DNA of 41,634 nucleotides from Clostridia bacterium (GCA_030527115.1 JAUNBM010000015.1:1-41634); one strand, 5' to 3'. Shown: positions 1 through 9,012, counted from the stretch's first letter. A program made the numbers and translations. Notes: generated from the letters alone by a model not told the origin.

Positions 1-105
1 CCTCCGAGTCGGTAAAGCAACTAACAGTATATCACACATTCCGTGAGATGTGCTGCCCATTTTTAAAATTGTCCTTGACATGGGGTACGGTTTAAACTCA
101 TCGCA

Positions 106-489
106 TTGTTGCTCGTTTTAGCAATATGCTGTGTCTATGCAGGCTCGGCTTTTGCTGTCACCGATTCCGGGCATTACGAGGAAGAACCTGAACCCACTAA
201 GCAACTCTTAACGCTTAGCGGTGGATTGATACCTCTGGGGGGATCTGTCTACACCTGTTGGGGCAAGGTAAAATCAAACATTTCCGATGACCTTAGGGTG
301 GTTGTGATTCTATATCGGTGGGATACAGATGAAGGATGGAAATACGTTACAGGCGTAACATATTCAGATACGGGGTTTTTTGCAGCCGCAAGTAAAGATG
401 TTTCCTTAGCATCGGGAACCTACAAAGTATCTATTTATGGATACGGAACCACTACCACCGGTTCGCAGGAAAAACTATATAGATTATAG
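106..489 (+). CDS. Small secreted protein, start uncertain (possibly damaged gene)
   Basis: About 127 residues if it starts at TTG 106. A hydrophobic stretch ends in a signal-peptidase-like site (GSAFA then VTD), so the product is probably exported. The rest is beta-rich with Gly, Tyr and Thr (GTYKVSIYGYG near the C-terminus), like small secreted proteins of clostridia whose role is unknown. No ribosome binding site precedes the TTG. The in-frame reading after the TGA at 76-78 lacks an ATG, although it would supply the usual basic residues before the hydrophobic core (RFKLIALLL). An ATG at 80 is out of frame by two bases. The gene ends 3 bases before the convergent anti-sigma-like gene. It may be a decayed or truncated copy; a function is not assigned. 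Confidence 0.45.
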   Translation: MLLVLAICCVYAGSAFAVTDSGHYEEEPEPTKQLLTLSGGLIPLGGSVYTCWGKVKSNISDDLRVVVILYRWDTDEGWKYVTGVTYSDTGFFAAASKDVSLASGTYKVSIYGYGTTTTGSQEKLYRL

Positions 490-492
490 CGT

Positions 493-1353
493 CTATGGAA
501 GACAAAGTGCTTTTGCAAGCCATTCGATATCCAGGGAAGCGTCGCCAGCAAGCGTGATTATCGAATCGGGAAGCACTATAACTCCGTTAAAGGTGCCGGT
601 CACATTATCAATCCCGTAGTAAACGGTGTAAATGTCCGAGATTCGGTAGTCCGTCCACCCGGAGAAGCTCTCCGCAGCATCAATAGTCTGACTGGTGTCG
701 GCCCATGTTTGCATCAAGTGAACTTCCGCATCGGAATCCGATCTGTACGTTGTGAAGAGAACAAGCTCCGCAACATCCTCCACAGAATAAATGTCCTCCA
801 ACTGAATCCCGTAACTTTCCAAGGTGACGGGATTCTTTCCTGTTGCCTCAACAAATACGGACAAATCCTCATAGTACACAGTATTGCTTTCCATCTTAGA
901 ATCCCGCTCGAGTGCTTCGAATGGCCGGGGCGGAAGGGTTGTAGCAAGTATTTCTCCCGAATCACCCGAATGTTCAATTTCAATACGGTCATCGAATATG
1001 GTGGCAATGAAGTTCCATGCCTCCGTTGCCCAGGCTCTGCCTATCGGGGTAAGGGCGAAGAATGCCAAAACAGCAACCGCTACGGCAACGATTACCCAGC
1101 GTCTTAGGTGCGAAACGGGCGTCTTCAATCCGCTTTCAACAAGGTTTTTTTGATTCTCTATCGCCCTTTCTGCCGGGTTCCATGCCTCGGCAGGAAGGTT
1201 TGAACGCCGTTTTGCACCGGCGATTATCTGTTCAAACGTCGGAAGCTCAAAGGCGGCTATTTCTTTTTTAGCGTCGACCAGCGACATAGTCACGCAAGGT
1301 TCCAGCAAATACGGATGCTTTTGTAACAGTTTTACCAGCTGTTTATAACGCAT
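493..1353 (-). CDS. Membrane anti-sigma-like protein with extracytoplasmic DUF4367-type domain
   Basis: 286 residues. An N-terminal cytoplasmic part of about 80 residues is followed by one membrane helix (about 86-104, WVIVAVAVAVLAFFAL) and a large extracytoplasmic domain. The C-terminal part (about 170-286) has the beta-strand pattern of the DUF4367 group often found on anti-sigma-like proteins. The start is fixed by the GAGAGGAGA ribosome binding site just upstream. It lies 66 bases downstream of the ECF sigma gene and is presumably in the same transcript, the classic order for a sigma factor and its membrane-bound antagonist. Inference: it holds the sigma factor at the membrane until an envelope signal is sensed. 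No zinc-binding anti-sigma motif (HxxxCxxC) is seen, so binding to the sigma factor is not proven. Confidence 0.65.
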   Translation of the reverse strand: MRYKQLVKLLQKHPYLLEPCVTMSLVDAKKEIAAFELPTFEQIIAGAKRRSNLPAEAWNPAERAIENQKNLVESGLKTPVSHLRRWVIVAVAVAVLAFFALTPIGRAWATEAWNFIATIFDDRIEIEHSGDSGEILATTLPPRPFEALERDSKMESNTVYYEDLSVFVEATGKNPVTLESYGIQLEDIYSVEDVAELVLFTTYRSDSDAEVHLMQTWADTSQTIDAAESFSGWTDYRISDIYTVYYGIDNVTGTFNGVIVLPDSIITLAGDASLDIEWLAKALCLP

Positions 1354-1419
1354 GGATTCTCCTCTCTTGGCCCTTATACTATATAGACAATTTTCAGGGG
1401 GAAAAGCAGACGACTTTTT

Positions 1420-1929
1420 TCAAAATTTTAAAAAAATAATTGTGAACAGTAAGGTCTTATCCGCTCTCATCCGTGACTTAATCTCCCAAAACTGCTTTTG
1501 CAACCACGCCGTTGTAACTCCCATCTCCTGTGCCAGCTCGCGGATTGTGCAACCGTCCAACACATGACGAAGAAAAGCATCTTGAAATTCGGGGGATTTT
1601 TGCTCCAAAAAACTCCTTATCCAAAGCAGGTTTTCTATCTCCCGGTATTCATCTTGAGAAAGGGCCGCCTTTAAGTTCATTACCACTTCGTCAAAAGCCG
1701 GAGCGGTTTTCAGCTTATGCACAAAATTGATACTCTCGTTTCTAACGCAGGTTTTCAAAAAAGCCAGCGGATTTCTAAGACCCGGCAGTTTTTCGGGGCT
1801 TGAGAGCAGCTTCAGCAGAACCTCCTGAACTATATCCTGAGCTTGATCGAAATCTCTGACAATCGAATAAGCTACGGCCAACAACTCCCGCAGATTTTTC
1901 GAATATGTTTTCATAAGCCTGTCTATCAA
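1420..1929 (-). CDS. ECF-family RNA polymerase sigma factor
   Basis: 169 residues from TTG 1929. Region 2 is near the N-terminus (AYSIVRDFDQAQDIVQEVLLK is the typical sigma-70 region 2 helix pair) and region 4 is at about residues 115-150 (DGCTIRELAQEMGVTTAWLQ, a helix-turn-helix). The size matches extracytoplasmic-function sigma factors. The longer reading from ATG 1971 is unlikely because its first codons overlap an extended -10 promoter. The TTG at 1929 instead sits nine bases after a GGAGGGG ribosome binding site. It is followed by the anti-sigma-like gene. The regulon is unknown. Autoregulation is common in the family, but the visible promoter looks like a housekeeping type. Confidence 0.8.
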   Translation of the reverse strand: MIDRLMKTYSKNLRELLAVAYSIVRDFDQAQDIVQEVLLKLLSSPEKLPGLRNPLAFLKTCVRNESINFVHKLKTAPAFDEVVMNLKAALSQDEYREIENLLWIRSFLEQKSPEFQDAFLRHVLDGCTIRELAQEMGVTTAWLQKQFWEIKSRMRADKTLLFTIIFLKF

Positions 1930-1959
1930 GCGCGCTCGCCCCTCCGTATTTCCTATATA

Positions 1960-1968
1960 ATAATAGCA
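1960..1968 (-). promoter_or_regulatory. Extended -10 promoter of the sigma/anti-sigma operon
   Basis: On the minus strand TGC is followed by TATTAT (1965-1960), an extended -10 box. It lies about 30 bases upstream of the TTG start at 1929 and inside the apparent upstream extension of the reading frame, which argues for the shorter sigma factor. No clear -35 was found. Confidence 0.5.
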
Positions 1969-2117
1969 CATCCCCCCTCATTCGGCAAGATTGAAGAAGC
2001 TTAGCCCTGTAAGCTCGGCGGATGAACGGCTTGATTTTTTCAGCCGCCGTTTCAAAGCGGTTTAAGGTTTGGCTGTTATGCTAAACGCCAATCGTTGAAG
2101 AAAGGAGGTTGCCCCAT

Positions 2118-3080
2118 ATGCCGCGATACCGCTTTTTCTGGGCCATCGTCTATGGCCTGCTCTTAACCGCTTTTACCGTTTACGCCGCGCTGGACGTTTT
2201 TGTAATCTCGCGGGTCTATGTCGTTGTCGAAAGCTCCGACGCCTCCGCAGACAGCGACGCCTCCGCAGACGCCGATAGCTCCGCAGACAACGATAGCTCC
2301 GACGCCGGTACTACCGAGGTTGCCGGGGACGACAGCTCAAGCGAGGAGATTATAACCGAAACCTCCTACAGCGACGAAAATATCACAATCACCCTTACCG
2401 AATACCGCGAATACGACACGAGCATCTATGTTGCGGATATAGTCGTCTCCTCGGCGGAGTATCTGCAAACTGCCTTTGCCCAGGACAGCTACGGCCGCAA
2501 CGTTACGGAAACGACCTCCTCTATTGCCGCCCGCAACAACGCTATTTTAGCGATCAACGGCGACTATTATGGCTCTCAGCAGACCGGCTACGTTATCCGG
2601 AACGGCGTGATATACCGAAGCTCCGCCGAGAAGAACCAGGAGGACTTGGTAATCTATCAGGATGGCTCGATGGCGGTTATCAACGAGAGCGAAATCTCCG
2701 CCGAACAGCTGTTGAGCGACGGCGCGAGCTTCGTGCTTTCCTTTGGCCCCGCGCTGGTGCTGGACGGCTCGATTGCCGTTACCGAGGACGAGGAGGTTGG
2801 CAAGGCAAAAACCAGCAACCCGCGCACCGCAATCGGGCTTATAGGCGAGTTGCACTATGTATTTGTCGTTTCGGACGGGCGCACCGATGAGAGCGAGGGG
2901 CTGACGCTCTATCAGCTGGCTGAATTCATGGAAGCCCTGGGGGTAACCACGGCCTATAATCTGGACGGCGGCGGCTCGTCCACGATGTATTTCAACGGCC
3001 AGGTCATCAACAATCCAACCACTAACGGAAGAAGCATCAAGGAGAGGAGCGTGAGCGACATTGTTTATATCGGATACTAA
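2118..3080 (+). CDS. Membrane-anchored NAGPA-domain protein (phosphodiester glycosidase family)
   Basis: 320 residues. An N-terminal membrane helix (about 5-30) is followed by an acidic Ser/Ala/Asp-rich linker of short repeats (about 40-85) and a NAGPA domain (about 90-320). Family hallmarks are visible: NGDYYG, IRNGV, FGPAL, NPRTAIG, SDGR at about 252-255 and NLDGGGSS at about 281-288. NAGPA domains occur in the human uncovering enzyme, which removes GlcNAc from a phosphodiester, and in bacterial exopolysaccharide and envelope proteins. A role in trimming a surface glycosyl-phosphate is inferred. ATG 2118 is chosen because the AAAGGAGG at 2101-2108 directly abuts the alternative TTG 2109. 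It overlaps the next gene by 20 bases. It is one of four NAGPA proteins in the window. Confidence 0.85.
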   Translation: MPRYRFFWAIVYGLLLTAFTVYAALDVFVISRVYVVVESSDASADSDASADADSSADNDSSDAGTTEVAGDDSSSEEIITETSYSDENITITLTEYREYDTSIYVADIVVSSAEYLQTAFAQDSYGRNVTETTSSIAARNNAILAINGDYYGSQQTGYVIRNGVIYRSSAEKNQEDLVIYQDGSMAVINESEISAEQLLSDGASFVLSFGPALVLDGSIAVTEDEEVGKAKTSNPRTAIGLIGELHYVFVVSDGRTDESEGLTLYQLAEFMEALGVTTAYNLDGGGSSTMYFNGQVINNPTTNGRSIKERSVSDIVYIGY

Positions 3081-3510
3081 GAAACAAAGGCGGCATATCT
3101 TCCAAACCGCCTTTGCCTACCTGCTTATTTCGCTCCTGTGCGCCCTTTTTGGCTTCGTTTACGAGCAATTCAGCCACGAGGTCTATTCCTTCTATATGCT
3201 CTACGCCTTTGCTTTTCCGCTCGCTTTGGGGGTTCTTCCGTTCTTTACAATGGCGCTTTTTGTCCGCCGCCTGCCCTCCCGTCTCCCCTTAAATCTCTAT
3301 CATTCGGGACTTGCAACTTTGACCGTCGGGAGCCTGTTTCAGGGCGCGCTGGAGATATATGGGACGACGAGCCGGCTCACCACGGTTTACCTGCTTGCCG
3401 GGCTTGCCTTTACCGTCTCCGGAATCCTCTTGTATCTGATTGGGCTTGCCGCAAGCAAAAACCGGCAAAAAGCCGGTTCGGAGACCTCCGCCGCTTGGCA
3501 GGATTCGTAA
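3061..3510 (+). CDS. Four-helix integral membrane protein, unknown function
   Basis: 149 residues with four predicted membrane segments (about 16-35, 42-65, 80-98 and 108-130) and a basic, polar N-terminus (DTKKQRRH). It starts at TTG 3061, inside the last codons of the NAGPA gene, so the two are probably translationally coupled. No ATG occurs before the second helix, which supports the TTG. I do not recognise the family. Its placement suggests it serves the upstream surface enzyme, but that is inference from context only. Its last codons contain an inverted repeat that, read on the other strand, looks like the uvrB terminator. Confidence 0.65.
   Translation: MFISDTKKQRRHIFQTAFAYLLISLLCALFGFVYEQFSHEVYSFYMLYAFAFPLALGVLPFFTMALFVRRLPSRLPLNLYHSGLATLTVGSLFQGALEIYGTTSRLTTVYLLAGLAFTVSGILLYLIGLAASKNRQKAGSETSAAWQDS
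3460..3478 (-). terminator. Probable uvrB terminator inside the convergent membrane-protein gene
   Basis: AACCGGC (3460-3466) and GCCGGTT (3472-3478) form a perfect 7-bp stem with a five-base loop. Read on the minus strand it is followed by a T-run. It lies about 70 bases past the uvrB stop, within the 3' coding end of the plus-strand gene. Confidence 0.6.
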
Positions 3511-3546
3511 ATCTGCCCGTTACGATCGGGAGCAAAGGTTTTTCGC

Positions 3547-5574
3547 CTATTTTCTGCTCCTGCCCCGCGAACGCTTGTGCGCGCCGACGGTTCCGGGCTT
3601 CGCCTTCTTGTTCGGCGCAACCTTTTCGCCCATAAGCTCCTTCATCTCATCGCGAAGCTTGGCGGCGGTTTCAAACTCCAGCTCCCGCGCCGCCTGTTGC
3701 ATCTGCTCGCGCAATAGCTCTATCCGCTCCAGCTTCTCCTCCGCCGTAAGCCCCGATTCCTCCCGTTCTGCGGCGCGGCTTATGGTGAAGTTGGAACGCA
3801 CCTCCTTGACGATGCTTGCAGGCGTAATATTATGGAGTTCGTTATACTCCTGCTGTTTCTTCCGCCGCCGCTCGGTCTCGTCGATGGCGCGGCGCATGGA
3901 CTCGGTCACCACGTCCGCATAGAGGATAACCCTGCCCTCAACATTCCTCGCCGCCCTGCCAATCGTCTGTATCAAGCTCGTTTCGGAGCGCAAAAAGCCC
4001 TCCTTGTCCGCGTCCAATATGGCGACAAGCCCAACCTCGGGGAGATCCAGCCCCTCGCGCAGAAGATTTATGCCCACCAGCACGTCGAATTCGCCGAGCC
4101 GGAGATCGCGGATGATCTCCATGCGATCCAGGGTATCTATGTCGCTGTGCATATAGCGCACGTTGATTCCCAGCGCGTCGAAATATTCGGTGAGATTCTC
4201 GGCCATGCTCTTAGTCAGCGTCGTCACCAGGGTTCTAAAGCCCTTTTGCGCCTGAAGCCTTACCTCGCGAATCAAATCGTCCACCTGCCCGTCCGCCGGA
4301 CGCAAAATTATCTCCGGATCGACCAGCCCCGTCGGTCGGATTATCTGTTCAGCTACCGTTTTGGCCCGCGAAAGCTCATATTTTGCGGGCGTTGCGGATA
4401 CGCAAAGCATCTGCGGAACGCGGGCGAGAAATTCGTCGAAGGTCAGCGGGCGGTTGTCCCGCGCCGACGGCAGGCGAAACCCATATTCCACCAGGCTGTC
4501 CTTGCGCGCCCTGTCCCCGCGGAACATGGCTCCTACCTGCGGCAAAGTTACATGGCTCTCGTCCACTATCAGCAGAAAATCCTTTGGAAAATAGTCCAGC
4601 AGGGTATAGGGCGGCTCGCCCTCCCGCCTGCCGTCAAAATAGCGCGAATAGTTCTCAATCCCGCTGCAAAAGCCTATTTCGCGCATCATCTCCATGTCGT
4701 GAGTTACCCGCTCCGTTATGCGCTGTTCCTCTATAAGCTGGTTGCGCTCGTGGAAAAAGCGGGCGCGTTCAAACATATCGTTTTCGATTACCGTCAGCGC
4801 CTCGTTCATCTTCTCCTGCCCCGTGGCGTAATGCGTGGCTGGGAACACCACGGTATGCTCCAGATGCCGCAAAACCTCGCCGGTGACGATATTTATCTCC
4901 GAAATCCGCTCCAAAACGTCCCCGAAGAACTGCAGGCGCACCGCCCTGTCCGTTGCGTTGGAGGGGAAGATGTCGAGCGTATCGCCGCGGGCGCGGAAGG
5001 TGCCTCGGGTAAAATCAATATCGTTGCGCTTGTACTGTATCTCAACGAGCTTATACATCAGCTCACGCGGCTCAATCGTCATATTCGGGCGCAGGGAAAC
5101 CGACAGCTTGAGGTATTCCTCCGGGTTGCCCAGCGCATAGATACAGCTTACCGAAGCCACGATTATAACGTCCCGCCGCTCGTTCAGCGCGCAGGTTGCG
5201 GAATGGCGAAGCTTGTCTATCTCATCGTTTATCTCTATCGTCTTTTCGATATAGGTGTCGGAGGACGGAATATAAGCCTCGGGCTGGTAGTAGTCGTAGT
5301 AGCTGACGAAATACTCCACCGCGCTCTCCGGAAAAAACTCCTTTAGCTCGGAGCAAAGCTGGGCGGCAAGGGTCTTGTTATGCGCCAAAACGAGGGTGGG
5401 CTTTTGCACCCCCTCGATAACCTTCGCCATGGTGAAGGTCTTGCCCGAGCCGGTTACTCCGAGCAACACCAAAACGTCCTCGCCGTTCTTGACTCCCCTT
5501 ATCAGCGTCTCCATAGCCTGCGGCTGATCGCCCTGCGGCTCAAAGGAGGAAACCACTTTAAAAACATCGTTCAT
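3547..5574 (-). CDS. uvrB: Excinuclease ABC subunit UvrB
   Basis: 675 residues, the normal family length. It is the damage-verifying helicase-like subunit of nucleotide excision repair, loaded by UvrA and partner of UvrC. Walker A GVTGSGKT is at 39-46. The beta-hairpin region [20 protein letters not shown] follows, then a DEAD-like box (LLIVDESHV), the helicase motif QTIGRAARN and a C-terminal UVR domain (about 625-660) that contacts UvrC. A basic tail ends in KRSRGRSRK. Its ATG overlaps the stop of the L,D-transpeptidase gene by four bases (ATGA), so it is translationally coupled to an envelope gene, which is unusual company. No LexA box was seen directly in front of it. Confidence 0.97.
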   Translation of the reverse strand: MNDVFKVVSSFEPQGDQPQAMETLIRGVKNGEDVLVLLGVTGSGKTFTMAKVIEGVQKPTLVLAHNKTLAAQLCSELKEFFPESAVEYFVSYYDYYQPEAYIPSSDTYIEKTIEINDEIDKLRHSATCALNERRDVIIVASVSCIYALGNPEEYLKLSVSLRPNMTIEPRELMYKLVEIQYKRNDIDFTRGTFRARGDTLDIFPSNATDRAVRLQFFGDVLERISEINIVTGEVLRHLEHTVVFPATHYATGQEKMNEALTVIENDMFERARFFHERNQLIEEQRITERVTHDMEMMREIGFCSGIENYSRYFDGRREGEPPYTLLDYFPKDFLLIVDESHVTLPQVGAMFRGDRARKDSLVEYGFRLPSARDNRPLTFDEFLARVPQMLCVSATPAKYELSRAKTVAEQIIRPTGLVDPEIILRPADGQVDDLIREVRLQAQKGFRTLVTTLTKSMAENLTEYFDALGINVRYMHSDIDTLDRMEIIRDLRLGEFDVLVGINLLREGLDLPEVGLVAILDADKEGFLRSETSLIQTIGRAARNVEGRVILYADVVTESMRRAIDETERRRKKQQEYNELHNITPASIVKEVRSNFTISRAAEREESGLTAEEKLERIELLREQMQQAARELEFETAAKLRDEMKELMGEKVAPNKKAKPGTVGAHKRSRGRSRK

Positions 5575-6818
5575 CCGTCCACTACTCCATATACGTCATG
5601 ATAGGGGTTGGCAGGGTCGGGGTCGGTTGGATCCCAGCCCATATCGTCCCCCGTTACATAGGGTTCTTCATAGATTATTGCGGGCGGGGCGTCGGCCTTC
5701 GGCCCGTCCCACAGCCCTATTCTGACCTCGGTTCCCACCCCGCAGTTGTCATATATCCACTTTGCGTCGGCAACCGTGAGCCGGATGCACCCGTCCGAAG
5801 CCGGCTCGCCGAGCTTTTCAAATTCGCTGAGCTTCACCATCGTCCTGGCCTTAGCCACATCCCGCCCCGCCTCGAACCAAATCGGCGTTGAGTGGAACAG
5901 ATAATGCCCCACTATTCGCGAGGCGTACTGCCCGTAGCAATAGCTTTCTTCACTCATGCCGAGCTGTTTATACTCGTATATAACCGTGATTCTATGGACT
6001 CCGGAGGGCGTATCGTCGCCGGGTCTGCCGCTTGAGCATATCATCCTACGCGCCTCCGTCCACTCGCCCTCCCGGGATAGATAAGCCACCACCGATTGCG
6101 TGTTAAGATAGACTACCAGCAGATACTCGCCGTCCTCCAAAGGCTCGTCCTTTGGGAAATATTCGGGCACGATTATATCGTCCTCGATGGGCAACGCGCC
6201 CGCTATCATGCCGCCGTCCGCCGTTGCGGGATAGAAAGCCGGCGCTTTGCCCGAAAAAGCTCCGTATATCAGATACCCGCCCTCATAGGAAACAAGCCCT
6301 TCCGCATCCTCCTTCGTATAAGCCTTTTTCAGCCTCAGCGCGTCGGTGGACTGTGCCTCGCATTGCCCCGCCCGCTCCAAAGACGGGTCTGTCGCGATAG
6401 CCGGCTCGACGAGCGCAACCTGCCCGCTCTCGACGCAGACGGGATACAGCCCTCCCACCGTCTCATAAAGCCGATCGTTATGATAGACCGGATATTCGGC
6501 ATAGGCGCGGTATTGAAGCTCGCCCTCAGCGTCCAAAAAGGCGAATACCTCCGCCGCCCCAACTTCCAGCCGCGTATAAAAGGCGGGAAGCTCATAGCCG
6601 TCCGGAAGCGGAGCCAAATTGGGACTGCCAAGGGTCTCCACGGGCACGGGCGTGGACAGCGGCGCCGTTGTTATTTCGGGCACGTCGATTCTAACAGCGG
6701 GCTCAGGCGACTGCGCCCCGACTTCGGGGCTTACCCCACAGCCACAGCTCAGAAGCAAAAGCGCAACCGCGATGATAAGGCAAAGCCTTCTTTTTATGGT
6801 TCTCCCTCGACAGCTCAT
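5571..6818 (-). CDS. L,D-transpeptidase (YkuD family) lipoprotein
   Basis: 415 residues. An N-terminal signal has a lipobox-like cysteine (LLLLSCGCG), followed by a Pro/Thr stalk. The catalytic YkuD domain occupies roughly 235-365: H309 (FHSTP) and the active-site motif SDGCIR at 341-346 with nucleophile C344. These enzymes form 3-3 peptidoglycan cross-links or attach proteins to peptides of the wall, outside the membrane. About 200 residues between the stalk and the catalytic domain have no family I can name. The tail is rich in Asp and Pro. It lies 10 bases after a Dabb gene and overlaps uvrB by four bases. The ATG start lacks a strong ribosome binding site; a GAGGGAG occurs a few codons inside, so the exact start is uncertain. 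Confidence 0.85.
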   Translation of the reverse strand: MSCRGRTIKRRLCLIIAVALLLLSCGCGVSPEVGAQSPEPAVRIDVPEITTAPLSTPVPVETLGSPNLAPLPDGYELPAFYTRLEVGAAEVFAFLDAEGELQYRAYAEYPVYHNDRLYETVGGLYPVCVESGQVALVEPAIATDPSLERAGQCEAQSTDALRLKKAYTKEDAEGLVSYEGGYLIYGAFSGKAPAFYPATADGGMIAGALPIEDDIIVPEYFPKDEPLEDGEYLLVVYLNTQSVVAYLSREGEWTEARRMICSSGRPGDDTPSGVHRITVIYEYKQLGMSEESYCYGQYASRIVGHYLFHSTPIWFEAGRDVAKARTMVKLSEFEKLGEPASDGCIRLTVADAKWIYDNCGVGTEVRIGLWDGPKADAPPAIIYEEPYVTGDDMGWDPTDPDPANPYHDVYGVVDG

Positions 6819-6828
6819 CGCGCTAAAC

Positions 6829-7122
6829 TCAGTCGCAACCTATCTCATACACTACGGTTTTGCCGTCGGCGCGCTTCGGATAGATGAATTCCCGACACTC
6901 CAGATGCAGGGGATCATTATCATAGGCGAGCATCGCTTCCATTCTTGAAAAAACTATCGTCAGCGCAAGATCATAACAGCGCGCCTCGTTGTCCCAGATA
7001 TTCTTTCCGGTTTCCATCGAGAGCAGTCCTGCGATTCTGCCCTCCATCGTGTGCAACTTCTCCGCCACGGCATCCGCATCCGCGGGATTATGCAGTTTGA
7101 ACAGACAGATATACTTTACCAT
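6829..7122 (-). CDS. Dabb-domain (stress-responsive A/B barrel) protein
   Basis: 97 residues. It begins MVKYICLFKLHN and has the short alpha-beta barrel pattern of the Dabb family (small dimeric proteins; function in bacteria mostly unknown). The central AVAEKLHTMEGRIAGLLSME and YDLALTIVFSRMEAMLAYDN are typical. The ribosome binding site GGAGG lies six bases upstream. It is a tandem paralogue of the next upstream gene (7150-7434) and precedes the L,D-transpeptidase gene by 10 bases, so these probably share one transcript. Confidence 0.85.
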   Translation of the reverse strand: MVKYICLFKLHNPADADAVAEKLHTMEGRIAGLLSMETGKNIWDNEARCYDLALTIVFSRMEAMLAYDNDPLHLECREFIYPKRADGKTVVYEIGCD

Positions 7123-7149
7123 CCCGATTCCTCCGCTATATTGTTGCGC

Positions 7150-7434
7150 TCAGCTGAAAAAATCCACCGTTTTGGAGTCCAGCCTGTGCGCGTGAATGTA
7201 TTTTCTGACCTCGTTATGGTCGGGGTTTTCGTCATAGACCTTCAAGCCCTCCCGGTCGTTGAATGTAACGATCAGAGCCATATCATAGCTGCGCTCGCTG
7301 TGCAAAAAATCCACCCCAGCCTGAATGGAGACTATCTCCGGTATTCTGTCCTTCAGTCCGAGCAGTTTCTCGCAAATAATCGGAGCGTGAATCTCCGGCT
7401 CCTCAAGCTTGAAAAAAACGATATGCGTTACCAT
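7150..7434 (-). CDS. Dabb-domain (stress-responsive A/B barrel) protein
   Basis: 94 residues, beginning MVTHIVFFKLEEP, with the Dabb pattern (GLKDRIPEIVSIQAGVDF, YDMALIVTFNDREGLKVYD) and the conserved late histidine region (HNEVRKYIHAHR). A GGAGGAAG ribosome binding site precedes it. It is clearly related to the adjacent 97-residue protein, consistent with a tandem duplication whose copies have diverged; they may form a heterodimer. It is the first gene after the carbamate kinase terminator, so the Dabb-Dabb-YkuD-uvrB unit should start here, though no promoter was recognised. Confidence 0.85.
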   Translation of the reverse strand: MVTHIVFFKLEEPEIHAPIICEKLLGLKDRIPEIVSIQAGVDFLHSERSYDMALIVTFNDREGLKVYDENPDHNEVRKYIHAHRLDSKTVDFFS

Positions 7435-7450
7435 GTTTCTTCCTCCATAG

Positions 7451-7480
7451 TTTAAAAAGGGGGAGTTTTTTCCACTCCCC
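7451..7480 (-). terminator. Terminator after carbamate kinase
   Basis: ACTCCCC (7474-7480) pairs with GGGGAGT (7460-7466) around a seven-base loop. On the minus strand the stem is followed by CTTTTTAAA. It sits between the carbamate kinase stop and the first Dabb gene. Confidence 0.75.
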
Positions 7481-7512
7481 GCCGCTTTTCATAATCGCGG
7501 GCTTTGCCCGTT

Positions 7513-8454
7513 TTACAGAACGATCGTCGTTCCTGCCTTGCCCATCAGCGCGTCCACCGCCTTATCCAGCGAGGTGATGATGGCGCGCCGCCCCGCCTTG
7601 CTACGGGCGAACATACAGGCGGCCTGAATCTTGGGCAGCATCGAGCCGGGCGCAAAATGCCCCTCGGCTATATACTTTTCCGCCTCCTCGACCGTAATCT
7701 GCGCCAGCCGCTTCTCGTCGGGCTTGTTGTAGTTGAGGCAAACCTGCTCAACCGCCGTCAGAATCAGCAATGCGTCCGCGTCAATATCCTCGCTCAAGCG
7801 TTCGGAAGCCAAATCCTTATCTATAACCGCCGCCGTGCCTTCCAGGTCGCCGTTTTCATGCTTCAATACCGGTATGCCGCCGCCGCCGACGGTAATCACC
7901 ACGAAGCCCGCGTCCACCATGGCGCAAACCACGGGAAGCTCGACTATCTCAACGGGCATCGGACTTGCGACAACCCTGCGCCAGCCGCGTCCCGCATCCT
8001 CCTTGATGGAATAGCCCTTCTCCTCCTGAAGCCTTTTAGCGTCCTGCTCGGAATAGAACGGGCCTATGGGCTTGGTGGGATTCAAAAACGCCTTATCGTT
8101 CTTGTCGACAACCACCTGGGTCACTATCGTTGCAACCGGAGTATTGTCGCCGCGCTTGCGAAGCGCTTTCGACAGCCCCTGCTGCATATGATAGCCTATC
8201 ATGCCCTGGCTCATTGCGCCGCAAACGTCAAACGGCATGGCGGGGGTCACATTGACCGAATTTTCGTTCTGAAGAACTATTCTTCCGACCTGCGGGCCGT
8301 TGCCGTGCGCCAAAATAACCTTGTAGCCCTTTTCAATTATGTCCGCGATGAACTCCGACGTCTTTTCAACGACCTGAAGCTGCGCCTCGGCGGTTGCGGG
8401 GCCTTTGCCCTCCTGCAATGCGTTTCCGCCCAGCGCGATTACCAATTTTTCCAT
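7513..8454 (-). CDS. arcC: Carbamate kinase
   Basis: 313 residues from ATG 8454, the normal length. It reversibly makes ATP and carbamate (then ammonia and CO2) from carbamoyl phosphate, in arginine, citrulline or purine-derived ureido catabolism. Amino-acid-kinase motifs are visible: ALGGNAL at 7-13, HGNGPQVG, VVDKNDKAF, VGGGGIPV, and AVIDKDLAS. The shorter start has a good GGAGG ribosome binding site; the 14-residue upstream extension does not. It lies 34 bases downstream of the ECF S component and may be read from the B12-controlled promoter. No other arginine deiminase gene is present. An XdhC gene 5 kb away might hint at purine or ureide catabolism, but this is speculative. Confidence 0.95.
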   Translation of the reverse strand: MEKLVIALGGNALQEGKGPATAEAQLQVVEKTSEFIADIIEKGYKVILAHGNGPQVGRIVLQNENSVNVTPAMPFDVCGAMSQGMIGYHMQQGLSKALRKRGDNTPVATIVTQVVVDKNDKAFLNPTKPIGPFYSEQDAKRLQEEKGYSIKEDAGRGWRRVVASPMPVEIVELPVVCAMVDAGFVVITVGGGGIPVLKHENGDLEGTAAVIDKDLASERLSEDIDADALLILTAVEQVCLNYNKPDEKRLAQITVEEAEKYIAEGHFAPGSMLPKIQAACMFARSKAGRRAIITSLDKAVDALMGKAGTTIVL

Positions 8455-8488
8455 ACATAACCTCCGTTTTCGACGTGTCTGCCACGCC

Positions 8489-9010
8489 CTATCCATTCAT
8501 TATATCGGCACGTTTTTCGCTTGTCAATCGCTTCATTAGCTTATATGTGGGCTTAAACAGAAAAATCGTCAGGGCAAAGTTTCCCACGCAATGCAATACG
8601 TCGAAAACTACGCCGTTTATCCAGCTCGCAAGGAAGCCCGCGAAGCCGCCGGTGAATAAAAACAGCAGGGAATACAGCGGCCCGAAAATGAGCCCATAGA
8701 AGCCCAAAACCAGCGCCCACGCCCAGGCGGAGTCCTTGCAGACGCGCCTCAGCAGGAACACCAGCGCCATGAGAATATACCAGGCGTACATATAGAAGAT
8801 GCTCCACAGCCCGAACCCAAAGGTTACGAACTCCAGTGCGATAAAAACGGTGATCGGAAAGAGGGCGCGCCAGCCGTAGATAAGCGTTATTATCAGTATC
8901 AACAGCGATACGCCCTCTATATTCGGAAGCTTAGCCAGCACCACCTGCACAACATACAGGAAGGAGCCCAAAAGCGCCAGTATGCAGATGTCGCGAGCCG
9001 ACAGTTTCAC
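8489..9010 (-). CDS. ECF transporter S component, probably for cobalamin
   Basis: 173 residues starting at GTG 9010, with about six hydrophobic segments and an N-terminus (MKLSARDICILALLG) typical of membrane S components of energy-coupling-factor importers, which capture a vitamin and dock on a shared EcfAA'T module. No ATPase or T subunit is next to it, as expected for group II ECF systems. It starts two bases after the DUF4430 gene, and both lie behind a cobalamin riboswitch. Substrate assignment to cobalamin or a precursor is inferred from the riboswitch, not from residues. It is not recognisably BtuM or CbrT from what I can see. The start has a GAGG very close to the GTG, so translation may depend on coupling. 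Confidence 0.75.
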   Translation of the reverse strand: MKLSARDICILALLGSFLYVVQVVLAKLPNIEGVSLLILIITLIYGWRALFPITVFIALEFVTFGFGLWSIFYMYAWYILMALVFLLRRVCKDSAWAWALVLGFYGLIFGPLYSLLFLFTGGFAGFLASWINGVVFDVLHCVGNFALTIFLFKPTYKLMKRLTSEKRADIMNG

Positions 9011-9012
9011 CC

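Noticed and set aside
2109..2117. TTG start for the first NAGPA gene
   Set aside because: The AAAGGAGG ends directly at the TTG, leaving no spacing; the ATG nine bases on fits.
3832..5346. Long plus-strand open frame opposite uvrB (over 500 codons)
   Set aside because: It is fully antisense to a clear uvrB, has no domain pattern or ribosome binding site, and is explained by GC-rich codon use.
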